From: Bacteroidota bacterium
GTDB taxonomy: Bacteria; Bacteroidota; Bacteroidia; Chitinophagales; Chitinophagaceae
Assembly (NCBI GenBank): GCA_023409975.1
Contig: JAEYQO010000024.1
Coordinates: forward strand, 1-23,940
Direction of reading: 5' to 3'
DNA: 23,940 nt
Position numbers and translations under genes: made by a program. This document shows positions 1 through 9,200 of this stretch, in pieces. The notes beneath the pieces were generated by a model that was not told the origin of the DNA, searched no databases, and saw nothing but the letters and a program-made list of their open reading frames with translations. Each line of letters begins with the position of its first letter. Within the stretch, counting starts at the first letter, position 1.

Positions 1-101
1 AAAAGACCAGAGTTGATCTGAACGGATTGGCTGATGGTGTGTACCTGATCCAATACCAGGATGGCAGCAGAAGCGAAGGCTTCAAGATCAACAAGCACTA
101 A
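1..101 (+). CDS. C-terminal end of a T9SS type A cargo protein (partial)
   Basis: Only the last 33 codons are in the window, in the frame beginning at base 3 and ending at TAA 99-101. The tail contains GLADGVYLIQYQDG and ends FKINKH, which is the final beta-strand pair and basic end of the type IX secretion sorting domain (Por_Secre_tail type). It matches the ends of the next two genes (AGIYFIQYQDD...RINKL and QGVYLIHYADE...KVNKQ), so it is probably a third member of the same array of secreted surface proteins. The rest of the protein is outside the window and its function cannot be stated. The family assignment of the tail is secure. Confidence 0.85.
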   Translation, partial: KTRVDLNGLADGVYLIQYQDGSRSEGFKINKH

Positions 102-124
102 GGTTCAATAACCATATCTGCTTC

Positions 125-155
125 AAAAGCCCCGGCATCTGCCGGGGCTTTTTTT
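125..155 (+). terminator. Rho-independent terminator
   Basis: A 12-bp perfect stem (125-136 with 141-152, AAAAGCCCCGGC / GCCGGGGCTTTT) with an ATCT loop is followed by a run of seven T at 149-155. It lies 23 bases after the stop of the partial T9SS gene. Its core AAAAGCCCCGG...CCGGGGCTTTT recurs in the terminator after the next gene. Confidence 0.9.
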
Positions 156-156
156 A

Positions 157-675
157 TTGATAATATGCTGCAACGGGTTTAATTATACGGACGGGAATCG
201 CTGATATTTCGTCACAAAAGCCCACGACTTTCTAACAAGGCGGCAATAAATGCAAGGCGCTCAAATTCAAGGAGGTGGATGTTTGATGCAGCCCACCGAT
301 CTCTCTTAGGAATCAATTTTTCCCTCCCTTTGTGTCCTGATACTTCGCGACTCCTGGTTTCTTTTTATACAAATGCTATAACGACATCTATATTTTTTGA
401 AATAGTGCAAACGTTTTATGTATTTCCTGCGTCTATCCTTTTATAAGTCTGCCTGCAGAACCACTGGTGTTCTGTTGAATAGTTGACTGTTGATGTCACG
501 GGTTCACGCTCGTGCGGATATGTTTTCCTGCCTGGATATGCGATGATAGTTTAAAGGTAGCAACACCGAATACTGTTACTTTTTTCTGATTACCCGACGA
601 GCCATTGCATCAGCGTATCACCCGGATTCTCACCTGATACTCACTGTTTCCTCTTGCGCATTTCTATTCTCTAAA
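157..675. other. Intergenic region, no gene recognised
   Basis: About 520 bases separate the first terminator from the leader element of the next gene. No RNA gene or convincing coding frame was found. A 55-codon open frame at 279-446 starts just after an AGGAGGT run but has no recognisable features. A good TAnnTTTG promoter box was not found, so where transcription of the next gene starts is unknown. Confidence 0.6.
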
Positions 676-708
676 AATGGGGAATGCCGAAACCCCTTAA
701 CAGTAGGC
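676..708 (+). promoter_or_regulatory. Conserved 33-nt leader element, copy 1
   Basis: This element matches 6172-6204 at 25 of 33 positions without a gap, and both copies end exactly 20 bases before the start codon of a GEVED/T9SS gene. The flanking 20 bases on the gene side match at only 6 of 20 positions, so the conservation is local. It can fold as a small H-type pseudoknot: GGGG 679-682 with CCCC 693-696, and loop bases GCC 686-688 with GGC 706-708. The invariant blocks are GCCGAAA and AGTAGGC. I do not recognise it as a named riboswitch class. It could be a 5'-UTR regulatory RNA or a DNA-level regulator or promoter site. Confidence 0.55.
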
Positions 709-728
709 TCACTCTTAATGATTACCTT

Positions 729-3700
729 ATGATCAAAAGTGCTTTACACTTTCGAAGGCTATTATTTGCCTTTTTCTTGTCCTTTTGCTCCCTCTCAGCT
801 TCCGCCCAGTATTGTAATTCCAGCTTCACGAATGTTACGTTCGAACATATCACAAATGTCACATTCGCCGGAATAAACAATACTTCATCCGGAGATGCAG
901 GAGCACCGGTGAATTACATCGGACAAACGGCTGTCCTTACAGAAGGGGTCTCCGAAAACATTTCGGTTACTATTCAGGTAGATGGGAATGAATACATCTA
1001 CGCTTTTATTGACTGGAATCAGAACCAGGTACTTGATGATGCCGGAGAAGTCTATACTGTCGCCAGTAATGTGGGCACCGCCGGGCCCCACATCCTGAGT
1101 ATCACGCCTCCAACCGGGGCTTTGACAGGAATCACCCGCATGAGGGTTATGGTCGACTGGAACAACGCATCCCCGAATCCCTGCAGAAATGCTACCTATG
1201 GTGAAGCGGAAGACTACTCCGTTCTGCTCATGCCTAACACACCCTGTTCCGGTCCGCCTGTTGCTGGTACAGCAACTGCGCCAGCCAGTGTCTGTGCAAA
1301 TTCACCCTTCTCTATTGTCACCTCAGGCTATTCACTGGGCACTGGTTTGAGCTTCCAATGGGAAGAATCCCCGGCAGGCGCAAATATGTGGTCCAATGTC
1401 GCAGGGGGTACTGGTCCGAATCTTTCTGTCTCCGGCATCACGGCTGCCATGGACTATCGCCTGATCGTTACCTGTACCAATGGTGGCCTGACCGACATGT
1501 CAAACGTCGTCACGGTCAATCTCAGCGGCTTTATCAACTGCTACTGCTACTCAGGTGCCGCTAATCCTTTCGATGGGGAAATATCTAATGTCGTCATCGG
1601 CGCCCTGAACAATAGCTCCACCTGCGCTGCTTCCAATCAGATGTATACCGATTTTACAGCGACAGTGCCTGCCCTGCCGCTAATGCAATCTCAAACTGTA
1701 CCGGTCGCCATCACTGCCGCCTCCTGTGGCGGTAGTTACAATGCCTACGTAAAAATCTTTATCGACCTCGATCAGGATGGAACGTTTACCGGTCCGGGTG
1801 AGGAAGTATTCTCTGCAGCACCTCCGGGCGGACAATACACGCCATCCGGGGTAGATGCTACAGGCACAATCACGATTCCTGTGACGGCCACCATCGGACA
1901 GACTCGCATGCGTGTGATCTTACAACAAACCACAGTCGCGGGTGATGTGCAACCTTGTGGCATGTATAACTACGGCGAGACAGAAGATTATCTGGTCGAT
2001 ATCACTGCGGCCGTAGCCTGCTCCGGTCCGCCAACTGCCGGAACAGCATCAGCACCCTCAGATGTCTGCGCCAATACACCTTTCAACCTGGGGGTTACAG
2101 GGTATACGCTCGGTACAGGTATCGAAATTCAATGGGAAGAATCCCCCTCCGGTGCCAATATCTGGACGCCCATACCTACAGCGAATGCACCTGTTGCCAC
2201 CATTGCCGCAGGTATCACTGCAGCCACCGATTACAGGGCCATCATAACCTGTACCAACGGAGGCTTGACGGATATTACCAACACGGTTACCGTCAATCTC
2301 AGTCCGTTCTATTCCTGTTATTGTGCTGCTACGAACATGGGTGGATCACAGATCAACAATATCACCATCCAGGGTACCACATTCAGTCACAATACCGGAA
2401 CGGGTCCTGCACCAACTTACTATACTGCCTATCCGGATACTGGTAGCGCAACAACCTCTCTTATGCAGGGGCTTAATTATACAGTCGATCTCACGTTCGA
2501 TGCTACGGCAATTGGCTCAATATGGATCGACTATAACCAGGATGGCATCTTCGATGCGACAGAATGGGTCCAGACTGGTCTCTCGGGTACTTCTCATACG
2601 GCTACCATCGCTGTTCCTGCCGGAGCCCTTACAGGTCTCACGGGCATGCGCGTGAGAAGCAGGGGCGCAGGCAACCCGAATGGCGCAGGTGATGCCTGTC
2701 TGGCCATGGGTGGCGGAGAAACCGAAGACTATCTTATCACGATAGCTCCCGCTATAGCCTGCTCAAATCAACCCACTGCAGGCACCGCCTCAGCACCGGC
2801 AGGTATCTGTGCCGGAACGGATTTCAATCTCACGGTTCAGGGTACCACAGGGGCTACAGGGATCACTTACCAATGGGAGGAGTCTCCGGCCGGTGCCAAT
2901 ATGTGGACGGCAATCGCTTCCGCAACAACACCAATTTATACAGTCACCGGCGGTATCACAGCACCCATGGACTACAGGGTTATCGTCACCTGTACCAACG
3001 GGGGGCTTACCGACATGTCTAATGTGGTATCTGTAGCGCTCAATCCTTTCTATTCCTGCTATTGCCCTGTCACAAATGCCGGAACCGCACAGATAACTAA
3101 TGTGACGGTCACCGGTACTACCATGAACCATAACTCAGGCGCAAGTTCCGCACCGGGCTTTTATACATCATACCCAGACACAGGTAGCGCAACCGCAGTG
3201 CTTGTACAAGGGGTCGTATATCCTGTTTCGCTCACTTTCGATGGTAGTGCCATAGGATCCATCTGGATCGATTACAATCAGGATGGCATCTTTGATGCAA
3301 CTGAGTGGGTGCAGACAGGCCTTTCTGGTACATCTCATTCCGCTTCTATCACAGTGCCGCTCACGGCGCTCACAGGTCAGACGGGTATGAGGGTCAGAAG
3401 TCGGGGCTCGGGCAATCCCAATGGCGCTGGTGACGCCTGTATCGCTATGGGTGGTGGTGAAACACACGATTATATTATCACAATAGACGCCGCACCTGCC
3501 TGCGCTGGTACACCAGTCGCAGGAACTGCTTCCGGTCCTGCCAACGCCTGCACAGGCGTTCCTTTTACACTCTCGGTTACGGGTTACTCAATCGGAACGG
3601 GCATCAGCTTTCAATGGGAAGAATCACCTGCGGGAGCAAACACCTGGAATCCGATTGCCTCAGCCACAGGTCCCATACACGTAGTCAACAGCCAGACGGC

Positions 3701-5951
3701 CTCGACAGACTATAGAGTAGTAATTACCTGTTCCAACAGCTCAATGTCTGATAATTCAAACATTGTCACAGTTACTCAGAATCTGCCAACGCAGTGTTAC
3801 TGTGCATCCAACTTTACTGATGTAGGATGGGAGCATATCACCAATGTTACCTATGCCGGGATCAATAACAGCACTGCAGGTGTTGTCGGTGGTCCGGTAG
3901 ATTTTACAACACAGGTGGGCAATGTTTCTCCTGGTGTGGCCGATGTCATCTCCGTTTCAATTCTTGCCGATCAGTTGGAATATATCTACGCGTTCATCGA
4001 CTGGGATCAGAATGGCGTGCTGAATGATGCCGGAGAAGTGTACGTCATCGCAAGCAGCGTGTCTTCCAGTGGACCGCATACACTAAGTATAACGCCGCCG
4101 GTCACTGCGGCCTCAGGTAATACGCGCATGCGTGTAATGCTTGACTATAATAACTCCAATCCTGATCCTTGCAGAAACGCCGACTTCGGCGAGGCAGAAG
4201 ACTATACGCTTAATGTGGGCGCTCCACCAGCCTGTCTGCCTCCTTCAGGGCTTCAGGCTATCAGTCATGCTGTAGATTCTGTTGCATTTAGCTGGACCGC
4301 CGTATCAGGTGCAGTAGGGTATGAATATGTAGTAGATCAGAACAGTAGCAGCCCCGCAGGTGCAGGAACTCCGGTGACTTCCACCAACATGATAGAGGGG
4401 AATCTGTCTACACCAAACACTTACTACATCCATGTACGCACCGATTGCGGTTCCGGATTCTCCAGTTGGGCCACTACCAGCGTGGTCATGGAAGATGATG
4501 CTCCCGGAGCTATTCCTCTGACACTGGGCGCTGGCTGTACTGGTAATATCTACGACAATAGCAATGCTTCTCACAGTGCTACCGAACCCTATGCGGATTG
4601 TAATGCATACTCCATGGGACACCACTCCCAATGGTTCAGTTTCGTGGCTCCTGCAAGCGGCGCCGTCAGGGTATCAACGGATATTCTGCCCGCCGGCACA
4701 CACCAGGATACCAAAGTCGGTATCTTCTCAGCAACTGATGTGAATGACTATTCCACCTTTACCATCATTTCCTGCGACGAAGACGGAGGTACAGATATCG
4801 ATTATAATTCCATCGCTTATGCGACTGGATTGACCTCAGGTCAAACGTACTACGTCCAGGTTGATGGCTGGTCCTCTGCCGACTATGGTACATTCTGTAT
4901 CACGGTTGATGAGCTGAATTCCTCCATGTTGTCTTCAGGGTCTGCCAGTTGCGATTTCTTCGAAACTCCCGTAGCCGGAAATACCAGCTACACCGGATGG
5001 GTGCCACTGCTGGATAGCGACGGGCTACTCGTGGCAATGGTAAGGAATCCCGCCGGTGGCGCCGGTGCAGATTACAGCGGTAGCTTTACAGTGAATACTT
5101 CTGGCATCCGTACCAGCAATGGTATCAACTACCTCGACCGTAACTACCATATTTCGAATTCTATGGTAGCCGCTCCGGTCGATGTGCAGGTGTTCTTCCT
5201 CGATGCAGAATTCGCTGCACTCAATGCAGCAGATGGTGGAAGTAATACATTGGGCGGACTGAATGTCACACGCCAGACGGGTACAAGCTGTGAGGCAGAC
5301 TACCTGGCTTCCGCAGGTACCAATTCCCTGCTGATGCAAACAGGCAATGGCTCCGCTAACGGGGTGAGCTGGGTGGCGTTCACCACTCCAGGGTTCTCTA
5401 ATTTCTACCTCGCACATAGTCTGCATCCGCTGGCGATCAGGTTGCTAAGCTTCACAGCTACCAACGCAGGTGAAAGAAACCACATCGTATGGTCCACCAG
5501 CGAAGAAGCCGCCGGAGATTATTTCGAGCTGGAAAGAAGTGCTGATGGTCAAAGGTTTGAAAAGCTCACACTGCTTCAGGCCAACGGTGCTGCTTCTACT
5601 TATAGCTTCTGGGATGAATCGCCTTTCGTTGGGGTGAACTACTACCGTCTGAAACTTGTTTCCAGAGATGGTGCTTTCTCTTACTCTGAAGTAGTACGGG
5701 TGACAGTGGCCGGCAATGGTAACATCAGCGTTTATCCAAATCCCACTGTTGATCAGCTCTATGTTTCAGTTAAGGAGATTTCAGGCACCGCCGCTGTTCT
5801 GGTAACAGATGCGAGGGGTCAGGTCATCAGAAGAATGGACATGAAAGAGGGGCTGCTGAAGATTCCGATGAAGGAACTGGCCGCAGGCATCTATTTCATC
5901 CAGTATCAGGACGATCTGCGTACTGAAAGTTTCCGCATTAATAAGTTGTAA
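729..5951 (+). CDS. Giant GEVED-repeat surface protein with T9SS type A sorting domain
   Basis: A 1740-residue secreted, probably cell-surface protein. The order seen is: signal peptide 1-26 (cut ASA|Q); GEVED domain ending GEAEDY near 158; then four modules of an Ig-like segment plus GEVED. The module hallmark QWEESP starts at residues 210, 468, 715 and 962, and GExxDY occurs near 416, 663, 910 and 1154. After these come an FN3 domain (about 1168-1255), a PPC-like beta domain (about 1260-1395), an unassigned stretch, a beta domain before the tail (about 1565-1660) and the sorting tail (YPNP near 1668, end RINKL). Each GEVED domain has an EF-hand-like loop such as DYNQDGIFD. The open frame extends upstream to ATG 684, but that start lies inside the conserved leader element. 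ATG 729 gives a clean signal peptide like that of the next gene and the same 20-nt spacing. Adhesion is inferred from the architecture; no catalytic domain was seen. Confidence 0.9.
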   Translation: MIKSALHFRRLLFAFFLSFCSLSASAQYCNSSFTNVTFEHITNVTFAGINNTSSGDAGAPVNYIGQTAVLTEGVSENISVTIQVDGNEYIYAFIDWNQNQVLDDAGEVYTVASNVGTAGPHILSITPPTGALTGITRMRVMVDWNNASPNPCRNATYGEAEDYSVLLMPNTPCSGPPVAGTATAPASVCANSPFSIVTSGYSLGTGLSFQWEESPAGANMWSNVAGGTGPNLSVSGITAAMDYRLIVTCTNGGLTDMSNVVTVNLSGFINCYCYSGAANPFDGEISNVVIGALNNSSTCAASNQMYTDFTATVPALPLMQSQTVPVAITAASCGGSYNAYVKIFIDLDQDGTFTGPGEEVFSAAPPGGQYTPSGVDATGTITIPVTATIGQTRMRVILQQTTVAGDVQPCGMYNYGETEDYLVDITAAVACSGPPTAGTASAPSDVCANTPFNLGVTGYTLGTGIEIQWEESPSGANIWTPIPTANAPVATIAAGITAATDYRAIITCTNGGLTDITNTVTVNLSPFYSCYCAATNMGGSQINNITIQGTTFSHNTGTGPAPTYYTAYPDTGSATTSLMQGLNYTVDLTFDATAIGSIWIDYNQDGIFDATEWVQTGLSGTSHTATIAVPAGALTGLTGMRVRSRGAGNPNGAGDACLAMGGGETEDYLITIAPAIACSNQPTAGTASAPAGICAGTDFNLTVQGTTGATGITYQWEESPAGANMWTAIASATTPIYTVTGGITAPMDYRVIVTCTNGGLTDMSNVVSVALNPFYSCYCPVTNAGTAQITNVTVTGTTMNHNSGASSAPGFYTSYPDTGSATAVLVQGVVYPVSLTFDGSAIGSIWIDYNQDGIFDATEWVQTGLSGTSHSASITVPLTALTGQTGMRVRSRGSGNPNGAGDACIAMGGGETHDYIITIDAAPACAGTPVAGTASGPANACTGVPFTLSVTGYSIGTGISFQWEESPAGANTWNPIASATGPIHVVNSQTASTDYRVVITCSNSSMSDNSNIVTVTQNLPTQCYCASNFTDVGWEHITNVTYAGINNSTAGVVGGPVDFTTQVGNVSPGVADVISVSILADQLEYIYAFIDWDQNGVLNDAGEVYVIASSVSSSGPHTLSITPPVTAASGNTRMRVMLDYNNSNPDPCRNADFGEAEDYTLNVGAPPACLPPSGLQAISHAVDSVAFSWTAVSGAVGYEYVVDQNSSSPAGAGTPVTSTNMIEGNLSTPNTYYIHVRTDCGSGFSSWATTSVVMEDDAPGAIPLTLGAGCTGNIYDNSNASHSATEPYADCNAYSMGHHSQWFSFVAPASGAVRVSTDILPAGTHQDTKVGIFSATDVNDYSTFTIISCDEDGGTDIDYNSIAYATGLTSGQTYYVQVDGWSSADYGTFCITVDELNSSMLSSGSASCDFFETPVAGNTSYTGWVPLLDSDGLLVAMVRNPAGGAGADYSGSFTVNTSGIRTSNGINYLDRNYHISNSMVAAPVDVQVFFLDAEFAALNAADGGSNTLGGLNVTRQTGTSCEADYLASAGTNSLLMQTGNGSANGVSWVAFTTPGFSNFYLAHSLHPLAIRLLSFTATNAGERNHIVWSTSEEAAGDYFELERSADGQRFEKLTLLQANGAASTYSFWDESPFVGVNYYRLKLVSRDGAFSYSEVVRVTVAGNGNISVYPNPTVDQLYVSVKEISGTAAVLVTDARGQVIRRMDMKEGLLKIPMKELAAGIYFIQYQDDLRTESFRINKL
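1356..4212 (+). repeat. Four tandem Ig-like plus GEVED modules in gene 1
   Basis: The hallmark QWEESP codons begin at 1356, 2130, 2871 and 3612, giving periods of 774, 741 and 741 bases (258, 247 and 247 residues). Modules 2 and 3 contain nearly identical GEVED domains (shared IGSIWIDYNQDGIFDATEW and MRVRSRG). The last GEVED domain instead resembles the very first one (shared YIYAFIDW, RMRVM, PCRNA, GEAEDY), so the array is bracketed by two related domains of another subtype. Confidence 0.85.
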
Positions 5952-5962
5952 TCATCATAATC

Positions 5963-6000
5963 AAGATGAAAAGCCCCGGTTCTCCGGGGCTTTTCATCTT
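5963..6000 (+). terminator. Strong, possibly bidirectional terminator
   Basis: A perfect 17-bp inverted repeat (5963-5979 with 5984-6000) with a TTCT loop begins 11 bases after the stop of gene 1. The core AAAAGCCCCGG / CCGGGGCTTTT is the same as in the terminator at 125-155. The T tract is short (TTTT) and lies inside the stem. Confidence 0.88.
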
Positions 6001-6171
6001 GATATCTGTGAGCTGAGATTTTCAATCGGATGGTAATCAGTGGATTATTTCAAGACCTCTCTGGTGGCCGATTTCGCTACATGTAGAGTTCGAATTTTTA
6101 ATAACTTAGAATATTGTTAACCTTTAAAATATACCGCGTATGGAGTGATTTCAAATCTTCTTATTTCGATC

Positions 6172-6204
6172 AATAGGGGAAGCCGAAAACCTTATAGAGT
6201 AGGC
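6172..6204 (+). promoter_or_regulatory. Conserved 33-nt leader element, copy 2
   Basis: This is the counterpart of 676-708, again ending 20 bases before the ATG. The candidate stem changes from G679-C696 in copy 1 to A6175-T6192 here, a compensatory change. One inner pair is lost (G6178 opposite A6189). The GCC 6182-6184 / GGC 6202-6204 pairing is kept. The 20-base spacer before the ATG has no Shine-Dalgarno match in either copy. Confidence 0.55.
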
Positions 6205-6224
6205 ATTATAAATAAGCCTCATTT

Positions 6225-9200
6225 ATGAAGATTATACCATTACACTTCAAGAGAGTTTCTTTACTTGTTGCGCTTCTTTTGTGCTCCTTAATCACCTATG
6301 CACAAACGACGATCAGTACCGGCTATACCGGTACGACCAACTCCGGTACCGGATTTGCCATCACCTTTGTCGTTGAAAATAATAGTGGTGGCGACATTCT
6401 TCTCACTGATGTTGAGAATTACGTTGACGCCTCACACAATGGTACTACTAGTACGCTTTACTACAGTAGCACCTCCCTCAGCGGCACCCCCGGAGCTTTT
6501 ACAGCACCTACCTGGAACACAGTTGCTTCTAATACACTTAGTGGTATCTCCACTGCAGCAGTGCAACCCGTTATCACAGGTATGTCGTTTCTTATTCCCA
6601 ACAATACAATTTATCGGTTCGCGCTGTTTACAACAGGTACGAATTATTACGCCAGTTCAGGTGCAACGAACACCTTCACTCAGACAGGTGTGAGCCTGTA
6701 CGTGGGGAATTATCAGATTGCCGGTATGAATGTGGGCTACGGTGCAACTAATAATCCGCGTTACTTCGCAGGTTCGATCACCTTCGTCCCTGCTACACCC
6801 TGTAGCGGACAGCCCGTTGCTGGTACAGCAGTTTCCAATACACCCTCTGTATGTCCAACTGGTTCGGCCATGCTGTCCCTTACCGGCAGCACCGTTGGTG
6901 CCGGTATTACCTACCAGTGGGAGGAATCACCTGCAGGAGCAAATATGTGGACACCAATAACTGGCGGCACCAGCAGCGGTATCTCAGTTTCTCCTACCTC
7001 ACCCACCGACTACCGTGCTGTCGTGACCTGTACTAATGGTGGACTCAGTGATATTTCTACCTCGGTAACTATCTCACAAAGCCCCTTCTTCAATTGCTAT
7101 TGTATTCCAACAAACGCGGGTAGTGCCCAGATCAACAACGTAAATATCCTGGGTACGACCTTCAATCACTCTACAGGAACGGCCCCTTCGCCCACCTATT
7201 ACAATGCGTTTCCTGATACAGGTAGCGCCACAGCTACGCTGGTACAAGGCGCTTCCTATCCTGTGACGGTCAGCTTTGATGGTTCGGCAATCGGTTCCAT
7301 CTGGATAGATTATAATCAGGATGGGGTTTTCGACGCCACCGAGTGGATACAAACAGGAACCACAGGTACGGCCCACTCCGCAACAATCAATGTGCCCCTT
7401 ACTGCTATGACCGGTCAGACGGGTATGCGTGTTAGAAGTCGTGGAGCCGGTAATATCAACGGCGCAACTGATGCCTGTCTCAATATGGGTGGTGGCGAGA
7501 CCGAAGACTATGTCATCACGATCGCAGCAGCTATTCCTTGCTCAGGACAACCTGTAGCCGGTACTGCTTCTGGCCCTGACAGCATCTGTCTGAACACTCC
7601 TTTCAATCTTACACTATCGGGGTACACACTCGGTTCCGGAATTACGTTCCAGTGGGAGGAGTCTCCTGCCGGTGCAAATATGTGGATGCCAATCGCTGGG
7701 GCCATTAACTCCTATGCAACTATTCCGGGTATTACCGCAGCTATGGACTACCGTGCTGTGATCACCTGCGCCAATGGTGGTTTGTCAGATATCTCAAATA
7801 CCATCACGGTAGTGCCTAATCCGTTCTATCTCTGTTACTGCGGACCAAACACGGGAATTAATCTGAATTCATCGCCAATAAACTATCTGACTAATGTGGA
7901 AATCCCGACCACGACATTGAGTCATAATACGGCCTCAGCTGCTTCTCCTGGCGGTTATGCATTGTACTGGCCTGCATCCAGCAATCAGACTGCAGATCTG
8001 GCACAGGGGATGATGTACACGCTCAATACCACCCATGCCTATACGGGATATTATTCCGATGCCTGGATCGATTTTGACGGCAATGGAACATTTGACGCGT
8101 CTGAGTTCATCGATCTTACGACTACAGGTACCAATGCAACAGCAACCTTTATTGTTCCCTCAGGTGCCACTCCTGGTCTCACGGGTATGCGTGTAAGGTT
8201 GTTCTACACAGCCTATTCCGCCGGTGGAGCCTGTAACACAACCGGCGACTACGAAACGGAAGACTATGTCGTTAATATTCTTGCAACACCTCCATGTAGT
8301 GGCCCTCCCACTGCAGGCACTGCTACCGGCCCCCTCGATATCTGCGCAGGCGTACCATTTAACCTGATGGTGACCGGTCAGACTATTGGAACTGGTATCG
8401 TACTGCAATGGGAAGAATCACCAGCAGGTGCTAACATGTGGACAGCTATTCCCGGCGCAACAAATCCTTTGTACACTGTTTCGAATCAGACTTCAGCCAC
8501 GGACTATCGTTTAATGATCACCTGCACTAATGGTGGTCTTACGGATATTTCCAATGTGGTCTCAGTCGCACAAAATGCACCTTCCACCTGCTATTGTACA
8601 CCAATCTATACAACAGCTTGTTCGGTAGGTGATGATATTCGCGACGTGATTCTGACCGGCGACGTTGCACCAGGTATCAACAATATGAACACACCGTGTC
8701 CCGCCAATGGCTACGACGACTACACTGCAATGTCAGCCACGCTTTCTGCCGGTGTCACGTATTCCGGAAACGTAACGACTAATTATGGCTCTACCAGCGA
8801 GGATGTTCGCATCTGGATTGACTACGGCGCAGATGGTATTTTCGATGCCGCCGACGAGATTGCTTATATCGATAATATAAACAACGCTAGTTCCGGTGCT
8901 TTCACCTTCACTGTTCCGGCTTCCACCACTCCAGGCACATACAGAATGCGTGTACGCCTTGTCTATGGCCAATCGTCCGCCGCAGCCATCGACCCATGTA
9001 TCAGCTACACTTATGGCGAAGCTCATGATTACACAGTTGTAATTATGCCGCCGCCTTCCTGTCTGCCGCCTACTAATGCTTCAGCAGGTGCTGTGTTGTC
9101 CACCTCCGGTACTTTCAACTGGACCGCCAGTACCTCCACTCCCGGTATGGGCTACGAATGGCGTGTAGTGCCCCAGGGTGCCACTCCTTTCGTTACTCCG

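Noticed and set aside
279..446. A 55-codon open frame on + after an AGGAGGT run in the first intergenic region
   Set aside because: Bacteroidota rarely use strong Shine-Dalgarno sites, the peptide has no recognisable motif or codon pattern, and it stops well before the next gene. Chance is the simplest reading.
615..640. TATCA...TGATA inverted repeat upstream of the first giant gene
   Set aside because: Only the outer five bases match; the inner bases do not pair and no second copy was found near the other giant gene.
2132..2655. Overlapping + strand frames of 104 and 110 codons inside the first giant gene
   Set aside because: They sit in other frames of the GEVED repeats and recur with the repeat period, so they are by-products of the repetitive sequence.
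1356..4212. The repeated DNA of the giant genes considered as a CRISPR-like or mobile array
   Set aside because: The period is about 740-770 bases, the frame is kept throughout and the units encode Ig-like and GEVED domains, so these are protein-domain repeats.
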